Of a stretch of 64,000 nucleotides of DNA, positions 58,713-64,000 are shown piece after piece. How positions within the stretch are numbered: the first letter of the stretch is position 1; every line of letters begins with the position of its first letter. The notes beneath the pieces are model-generated. The model was not told where the DNA came from and did not search any database. It saw only the letters and a program-made list of their open reading frames with translations. The stretch is taken from NCBI GenBank assembly GCA_050947015.1, contig JBMNVT010000011.1:1-64000 (forward strand), read 5' to 3'. The DNA is from CAKXIK01 sp050947015 (GTDB lineage Bacteria > Bacillota > Clostridia > Oscillospirales > Acutalibacteraceae). Position numbers and translations under genes: made by a program.

Positions 58713-59473
58713 GTATGAACTCCTCCCCGGAGAGAAAGGAGCACACTATTACATTATAAGTATATCACAATGGATTCTTTCTCTCAAGGTGAATTTGCAA
58801 AACTTCCTGCAGTGAATGTAGGAGTACAATACATATTGGACAGAGAATAAAAAAAGAAGAAGAATAGAGCCAGATGAGGTATAGTTGAGTTACCAGACAG
58901 CAACAAACCACAAAGGAGGCTCTTATCGGCACACGGGGGTAAGTGGCCTGTTTTTATGCTTTCTATTTTACTGCTCGCAAACGGGTCTGTTTACTCCTTG
59001 ATGGTCATCTGATGCATTCCGAATCCTCACACGTCAGTTCGTCTACAAGAAAACAGTATTATCGTGGACTGATGAAAAACGAGAATAAGTTGTACGTCAT
59101 GACATCTCGTGTCAATTTGTATGTGCTTATCACAGCCGGGCAAACTATCCACAACCTGACACAGAAATAGTCTGCTCTTTATTAAGAAAAGAGGCAGAGA
59201 AAGGATGGAGCATTTGCGCGATATCCGACATATCCCAGTGCAACAACAGATAATTCATCAATCAGAAACACAATAAAGGCCATTTGTTCAAAGGTCAATT
59301 AGGTTGATGCAGGATCTTGCCTCCTAAAAATTAATGCAGTCCTCATCAGGCGAGCGGCTATATATGGAAAGATCTTTATCCATAAAGAACGCCGTACATT
59401 GGGGACACTGCACTAAGACCTGTCGTCTTCTGATCTTGATAGTCAATCCATGTAGCTGCAGCGTGACCTTATA
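58713..59473. other. Gene-poor, AT-richer stretch
   Basis: Apart from the minus-strand promoter at 58759-58787, about 700 bases hold only short frames in all six readings. A 75-residue frame at 58943-59170 (containing LLLDGHLMH) slightly recalls a transposase active-site strand but has no ribosome binding site or conserved context. I see no terminal inverted repeats. Confidence 0.4.
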
Positions 59474-60415
59474 TTATAGAATTTTCGTGAATGACGGGAA
59501 TTCGCAAAAAAACGGGGCAAACTCTCTCAGCCGCTCTCTCGCCTCGTCACATTTCTTCTGCGGAATTCCCTGATACGGCCACCGCATCCTCGTGCACATA
59601 TCACACCATCCGCCCATCGTTGCCATGAATTTATCACAGGACTGGTTGGAATAGTGTTCTTCATTGATCAACGGGTCAATGACTGTACGCATGAAGTTCA
59701 AGACGCTTTTTTCAATTTCTAATCCCTTTTGTGGGCAACTGCAAATAATCTCAAACCACTCCTGGGCTTTTTTGGGGTTGATCGCGCAAACATTGGAGTA
59801 CGAGCCGCTTGCACCGCGGGAAATACCTGTTGCCAGAAAATGACCCGGAATAAATACAGAAAGACGATTCATAACTGGTTGCATCTGTTCATACCAAGCT
59901 TTATCCCCGCCCGCCGTCTTAATTCCGACAAGCTGCTCGAAACGGTTCGCCAAACGGATATAGTCTGCCGGCGTCAAGACTTTTTTTGCATGAGGCGGAT
60001 TGTAAAGCACGAGTCCAATCCCGTCCGCTGCCTGTATTGCGCGTTTTAGAAACGCTTCCTGCACGTCCTCATTTGCTGGAAACCAATCTGGAAGAATCAC
60101 TTGGATAGCCGTAGGGTTCAAGCTTGCAGCATAACGAATCTTCTGTAGGCTTATGGTCGGATTCATATCGCTGGCGCCGATTTGGAACGGAACACCTAAC
60201 GCAGAAGCTTCTTCCGCCAAAAGGCTTGCAATTTTTTGATATTCTTCTATTGTCTGGCTATAAAACTCGCCCGCAGTTCCATTGCAATATATCCCATTCA
60301 CCTCACATTGTGCTAAATATCGAATCTGACGACGCAGATTATTGTAATCAATCGTGTCGTTCTCTGCGATCTTCAGCAGCAGTGTGGCTCAGTTCCCAAA
60401 AATTTTCTGATTCAT
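59474..60415 (-). pseudogene. Dihydrodipicolinate synthase/N-acetylneuraminate lyase family gene with in-frame TGA
   Basis: The frame from the ATG at 60415 (GGGG ribosome binding site) reads MNQKIFGN, then TGA (60391-60389), then ATLLLKIAENDTIDY and on without break to 59474. In this family the segment reads G-N-W-A-T-L-L-L, so TGA replaces a Trp TGG codon by one base change. The body keeps the fold motifs: VNGIYCNGTAGEFYSQT, VLYNPPHAKK (Schiff-base region Tyr) and VGIKTAGG (catalytic Lys). Without restart the product is eight residues; internal starts such as the GTG near 60301 would lose the first strand. Best read as a recent pseudogene. Confidence 0.75.
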
Positions 60416-60450
60416 TGTCTTTATCCCCCTTTGTTCGAGAAAACATTTAT

Positions 60451-61395
60451 CTAGCCTTGCGATCGGTTCGCCATATTCTTCAGGAATACAACCTCTTGCG
60501 CATCCCACCGGCGATATATATCCAAAAGTTTCTGATACAGTGGCTGAAGATCTTCATGTGTATACTTGCGGAACGGTTTGCGCGAATTACCTGCACTCAC
60601 CCCCACCCAATCCATCATGGTGTGAATCGCTGAAATAAAATCGTATTTCAGGCATTCCAATATGATTTCCGTTGCAATCTTCTGCAAACGGGTCGCTTGT
60701 TGCAGCTGACCCCTCTGGATCATTTCCCAAATTCCCACATACAGTTCCGGCATTAGATTGTAAAACGTACCAATCACGCCTTTTGCTCCTAGGGAAATAC
60801 CAGACAGCGCCATCTCGTCACTTCCGGAATAAAAATTCAACTTATCCCCATATCGGCCTATCAGATAGCCTAGCTGATCGTGGTCCTTACCAGTAAATTT
60901 CATACCGATCACGCTAGGCATGTCCGCTAGGCGTTCCAGCAGAGAAAGGCTCATGCTTCCGGCTAGCGGAACATTATACAAAAGCATTGGAAGCGGCGTT
61001 GCGGCGGTCAGATCATGATAATACTGAAGGATATCTTCTTCGGAAAACTTCCAATAGAATGGAGGAACCGAAGACAGGACATCCGCACCTGCTTGGTACG
61101 CTGCACGCGCATATTCAATCGACAATTTGGTACCAATACCACCGACATGTGCGATAACGGGAACCCGTCCCTTCACCTGGTTTACCACCACATGTACATT
61201 ACGGGTCCTTTCTTCCCCATTCATCAGAAAGCATTCGCCCGTACTTCCCGTAAGGTAAAGTCCCCCGATGGGGTATTGCAGCAGATATTCCGCAACATTT
61301 CTGCATGCTGCCTCATTCAACGTCTCTTCCTCGTCGAAACAAGCAATCATTGCCGGAATTACCCCTTGAATAGTTTCTTTTAAATCAATGTTCAT
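60451..61395 (-). CDS. N-acetylneuraminate lyase/dihydrodipicolinate synthase family protein
   Basis: The protein (about 314 residues from the ATG at 61395; 61407 is an alternative) is complete: GGLYLTGSTGECFLM near residue 45 (phosphate/carboxylate loop G-S-T-G-E), the Tyr strand LLYNVP and the Schiff-base Lys in VIGMKFTG. The G-S-T-G-E loop and F-T-G are nearer to sialic acid lyases (NanA) than to DapA. It cleaves or forms a 2-keto acid and pyruvate by aldol chemistry. It lies between a broken paralogue and a truncated gene, with only a weak ribosome binding site (CAGG), so expression is uncertain. Confidence 0.82.
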   Translation of the reverse strand: MNIDLKETIQGVIPAMIACFDEEETLNEAACRNVAEYLLQYPIGGLYLTGSTGECFLMNGEERTRNVHVVVNQVKGRVPVIAHVGGIGTKLSIEYARAAYQAGADVLSSVPPFYWKFSEEDILQYYHDLTAATPLPMLLYNVPLAGSMSLSLLERLADMPSVIGMKFTGKDHDQLGYLIGRYGDKLNFYSGSDEMALSGISLGAKGVIGTFYNLMPELYVGIWEMIQRGQLQQATRLQKIATEIILECLKYDFISAIHTMMDWVGVSAGNSRKPFRKYTHEDLQPLYQKLLDIYRRWDAQEVVFLKNMANRSQG

Positions 61396-61466
61396 TTTTA
61401 TGATCATACCTGTTGCTATAAATTTGCCCCTTGGTTTATGGTAGCTAGCCATAGGCATGGGACATC

Positions 61467-61898
61467 TCATTGCCTAATCCAGAATGTATACTCAAATTTT
61501 CGGCATACCACGGATTTGCGATTCTCAACATAATGCTCCCAATCACTTGCGTTGTCACTGACTCTGGGAGGGACCGATGGAACGGTGGTAGATGCAGAAA
61601 TTATATTTTTAAACAGCTTGTTTGCTGCTGTGACGGTCATTATGTGAACCAGACCGCTGCCTGCAACTGCAATGGTTCCGCCCTTCATGATGTGTCCGGT
61701 TTGTACTATGACTCGGTTGATCTCATCGAAAAACAGTTTGTCCCAGCCGTTTGCTTCCACAAGGTGACCGAACTCGCACCACATTGTCTCATCCGGAACG
61801 GATTCCATTATGAAGTAGGTGCCTGTAAATTTCCGTGTGATATCACAAACGGCATCTTCGATCGCGGAGTCGGACAGGTCAATCAAATTCTGAAGCAA
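61467..61898 (-). pseudogene. 5'-truncated gene of unknown family
   Basis: The frame is open from 61946 to 61467 but has no ATG, GTG or TTG with a ribosome binding site; the only candidate is a TTG at 61898. The 143-residue translation contains FTGTYFIMESVPDETMWCEFG and HIMKGGTIAVAGSGLVHIM, which look like an internal or C-terminal part of an enzyme domain, but I cannot name the family. Its 5' end stops just where the promoter of the PHP gene begins, on the other strand. I read it as the remaining 3' part of a deleted gene. Confidence 0.45.
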
Positions 61899-61958
61899 AT
61901 GCGTTACAGCATTCTTAACGCTTATTAGCGGACGCCCGCGCTTCCGCTAAATATGCCA

Positions 61959-61987
61959 TTGTCTTGCGGTCTTCCGCCTGCTATAAT
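61959..61987 (+). promoter_or_regulatory. Promoter of the PHP-domain gene
   Basis: TTGTCT (61959-61964), 17-base spacer, TATAAT (61982-61987). Confidence 0.7.
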
Positions 61988-62128
61988 AAAGTCATCCCCG
62001 GTCTTTGTGCCTCCGCTTTCCGTTCCTCTGCTGAAAACCCGGCAAAGCTTCTGCTTTCCCGTTTTTTGCAGCGGCAGAAGGTATGGCTGCGCACGGGACC
62101 AAATCGATTGGAAAAGGAAGGATCGCGC

Positions 62129-63046
62129 ATGATCATTCGACAAAACGCATTTGAGGGAACTGAAAAGATGCTGAAAGGTGGACTGCATTGCCATACGACA
62201 CGCTCGGATGGGCGCGGAACACCGGAAGAGGTCATCCGGCTCCACGCAGCAAAGGGATATAATTTTCTGGCGCTTACCGACCACAGAATTTATAACCGAC
62301 ACAATTTTGCCCCGGAAACCGGCTTGACCATCCTGCCGGGGATGGAGGTCGATGCCGACCTTACAGATATCGCCTATGGATTCCGCTGTTTTCACACGGT
62401 CTGCCTTGGCCTAAACGATGAGACAAACGGTTTTGCGCAGGATGATACCGTTGAAACCTGCAGCATTTCCTGCCAGCAGGAATATCAGCCGTATCTGGAC
62501 CGGATCCATCAGAACAATAATCTGACATTTTACTGCCATCCGGAGTGGAGCGGCACCCCTGCGCGCTGGTTTGACCGGCTTCAGGGCAACTTCGCCATGG
62601 AGATCTGGAACAGCGGCAGCGTGATCGAAAACGACATGGATGCAAACGCCGCCTGTTGGGATGAGCTGTTGGGGCAGGGAATGCGTATTTTCGGCGTTGC
62701 TACGGACGACGGCCATTCCATGAATCATCACGGACACGGCTGGGTCATGGTGCGTTCGGCAAACCGTGTGCCGGATATTCTGCAGGCGCTGCAGCAGGGC
62801 GCCTTCTATTCTTCCTGCGGGCCGGTGATCCGCGATTTTTATGTAAAAGACGGGGTCGCACACCTCTTCTGCGAACCATGTGAGCAGATTCAGTTTCTTT
62901 CGGATGCCCATCCCACGGTCGTGATCCGCGGAAATGGGCTGACCCGCGCAGAGCTTGATCTGAACGGCGACTACCGTTATGTACGCTGCTGCGTTGTCGA
63001 CGCTGACGGCCGCCGCGCCTGGACGAACCCGATCTTTCTGATCTGA
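62129..63046 (+). CDS. PHP-domain phosphoesterase-like protein
   Basis: Start at 62129 (AAAGGAAGGA upstream) gives 305 residues. The four PHP metal motifs are seen: LHCHTTRSDG (motif 1), ALTDHRIYNRHN (motif 2), FYCHPEWSG (motif 3) and ATDDGHSM (motif 4). The last 70 residues form a strand-rich extra domain. PHP proteins of this size hydrolyse phosphate esters (for example histidinol phosphate or nucleotide 3',5'-phosphates) using two or three metals; the CehA/TrpH-like layout does not fix the substrate. It is monocistronic. Confidence 0.88.
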   Translation: MIIRQNAFEGTEKMLKGGLHCHTTRSDGRGTPEEVIRLHAAKGYNFLALTDHRIYNRHNFAPETGLTILPGMEVDADLTDIAYGFRCFHTVCLGLNDETNGFAQDDTVETCSISCQQEYQPYLDRIHQNNNLTFYCHPEWSGTPARWFDRLQGNFAMEIWNSGSVIENDMDANAACWDELLGQGMRIFGVATDDGHSMNHHGHGWVMVRSANRVPDILQALQQGAFYSSCGPVIRDFYVKDGVAHLFCEPCEQIQFLSDAHPTVVIRGNGLTRAELDLNGDYRYVRCCVVDADGRRAWTNPIFLI

Positions 63047-63078
63047 AGCAATGCTTTTCTGTCCGTTGTTTTTCCCGC

Positions 63079-63123
63079 AAAAAAGCGCCCCGCATCCTTC
63101 TTTCAGATGCAGGGCGCTTTTTA
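63079..63123. terminator. Bidirectional terminator
   Basis: A 16-bp stem with one mismatch (about 63080-63095 with 63107-63122), A-rich before and T-rich after. It ends the PHP gene and the rpoA-rplQ transcript. Confidence 0.88.
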
Positions 63124-63144
63124 TTCACTAATGCTTGCGAACGC

Positions 63145-63486
63145 TCAGACAAGCTCAATGATCGCCATTTCCGCAGCGTCTCCGCGGCGGGCGCCGGTCT
63201 TAAGAACGCGGGTATAACCGCCGTTCTTTTCGGCATACTTGGGGGCAATTTCATCGAACAGCTTCTTGACCACGGTTTCCTTCGTGATGATGGAATGGGC
63301 CAGACGCTTATTGTGCAGATTGTTTTCTTTCGCAATCGTAATCAGTTTTTCGGCGAGGGCGCTCACTTCTTTTGCGCGAGTGACGGTGGTTTCAATTTTT
63401 CCGTTCTCGAGCAGGTAAGTGACCAGGCCTCTGAGCATCGCCAGTCTGTGGGCGGTGGGTCTTCCGAGTTTTCTGGTTCCTGGCAT
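63145..63486 (-). CDS. rplQ: 50S ribosomal protein L17
   Basis: The 113-residue L17 is complete: PGTRKLGRPTAHRLAMLRGLVTYLLENGKIETT (in part) near the start and RRGDAAEMAIIELV at the end. AAAGGAG precedes the ATG. As usual it follows rpoA and is the last gene of the alpha operon. Confidence 0.98.
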   Translation of the reverse strand: MPGTRKLGRPTAHRLAMLRGLVTYLLENGKIETTVTRAKEVSALAEKLITIAKENNLHNKRLAHSIITKETVVKKLFDEIAPKYAEKNGGYTRVLKTGARRGDAAEMAIIELV

Positions 63487-63520
63487 CGAATTTCACTCCT
63501 TTACCAATTTATACGCAGGC

Positions 63521-64000
63521 TTATTCCTCTTCCTTGCGCAGATCAAACCCAAGGTTGTTCAGCTTTTGAATAACCTCTTCCAAGGACTTGCGGCCAAGGT
63601 TGCGCACCTTCATCATATCGTCCTCGGACTTGTTTATCAAATCCTCTACGGTGTTGATTCCCGCGCGCTTCAGGCAGTTGAAGGAGCGAACCGAAAGATC
63701 CAGCTCTTCAATTGTCATCTCCAGCACCTTTTCTTTATCCTTGTTGTCCTTTTCGACCATGATCTCGGCATTGCTGCCCTTGTCTGAAAGATCGACAAAC
63801 AGATTCAGATGCTCGGTGAGAATTTTAGCGGCAAGAGAAACAGCCTCTTGAGGGGTGATTGTGCCATTGGTCCAGACTTCGATCGTGAGTTTGTCATAAT
63901 CGGTAATCTGGCCGACACGGGTGTTTTCCACAGTGTAATTCACCTTGGAAACAGGCGTGTAGATGGAATCCACCGGCAAAACGCCGATCACGCTGTTGGG
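63521..64000 (-). CDS. rpoA: RNA polymerase alpha subunit, C-terminal part (runs off the window)
   Basis: The frame stays open to the right edge, giving the last about 159 residues. They hold the end of the N-terminal assembly domain (GVLPVDSIYTPVSKVNYTVENTRVGQ, in part), the linker and the C-terminal domain with two helix-hairpin-helix motifs (ELDLSVRSFNCLKRAGINTVEDL, SLEEVIQKLNNLG) that bind UP elements and activators. The N-terminal half lies beyond base 64000. Gap to rplQ is 34 bases. Confidence 0.98.
   Translation of the reverse strand, partial: PNSVIGVLPVDSIYTPVSKVNYTVENTRVGQITDYDKLTIEVWTNGTITPQEAVSLAAKILTEHLNLFVDLSDKGSNAEIMVEKDNKDKEKVLEMTIEELDLSVRSFNCLKRAGINTVEDLINKSEDDMMKVRNLGRKSLEEVIQKLNNLGFDLRKEEE

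Noticed and set aside
58943..59170. Possible transposase fragment (LLLDGHLMH)
   Set aside because: The resemblance is limited to a few residues; there is no ribosome binding site, terminal inverted repeat or neighbouring transposase segment.
61925..62395. 156-residue minus-strand frame opposite the PHP gene
   Set aside because: It covers the PHP metal motifs in antisense, has no ribosome binding site, and is a shadow.

Overview
The window looks like a chromosomal segment of a Firmicute of class Clostridia, most likely an Oscillospiraceae/Ruminococcaceae-type (old Clostridium cluster IV) organism. The reasons are strong AGGAGG ribosome binding sites, TTGACA/TATAAT promoters with 17-base spacers, moderately high GC in coding DNA, a TPP riboswitch in front of an ECF-type thiamine transporter, an ftsEX-envC-ctpA block, a DUF2975 + small Cro-type regulator pair and an LmrCD-type ABC pair. 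The genus is inference from gene content; no rRNA gene is present.

Layout. 1-3.2 kb: tRNA-Arg, small genes, a corrinoid-methyltransferase-like gene and a P-loop protein. 3.2-8.6 kb: TetR regulator, MMPL transporter and a secreted heptad-repeat partner. 8.8-11.3 kb (minus): TcdA, a QueG-like iron-sulfur protein and a lysophospholipase-like hydrolase. 11.5-14.6 kb: TPP riboswitch/thiT, a phosphodiesterase and a three-gene cluster of unknown small proteins behind a SigmaE-like promoter. 14.7-19.1 kb (minus): TIM-barrel protein, proB, proA and an unknown membrane protein. 19.3-23.5 kb (minus): azlCD and three unknown exported proteins separated by copies of one terminator hairpin. 23.6-26.6 kb: sugar-phosphate aldolase, NagB-like enzyme and a divergent PocR-AraC regulator. 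26.7-27.6 kb: NifX-like protein and a DUF134 regulator with two palindromic operators. 27.7-39.7 kb (minus): rpoB-rpoC-rpsL-rpsG-fusA-tuf. 40-49.9 kb: a small membrane protein/regulator pair, the ftsEX-envC-ctpA division/cell-wall block, a PucR-type regulator, a PrsA-like foldase, two tiny paralogous proteins and an RCC1-like lipoprotein. 50.3-58.2 kb: an aminotransferase, a heterodimeric ABC exporter, an alpha-oxoamine synthase and ychF. 58.3-61.95 kb: gene-poor, apparently decaying DNA with broken sugar-acid lyase genes. 62-64 kb: a PHP phosphoesterase, rplQ and the C-terminal part of rpoA, which runs off the right edge.

Most genes are housekeeping. The parts least explained by known biology are the small-protein cluster at 13.3-14.5 kb, the repeated terminator-promoter cassette at 20.4-23.6 kb with compensatory base changes, the two frame-disrupted exported or membrane proteins, and the decayed island at 58.3-61.95 kb with a nonsense codon in a dihydrodipicolinate-synthase-family gene. 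I did not find a CRISPR array, prophage, intact insertion sequence or recognisable defence system.
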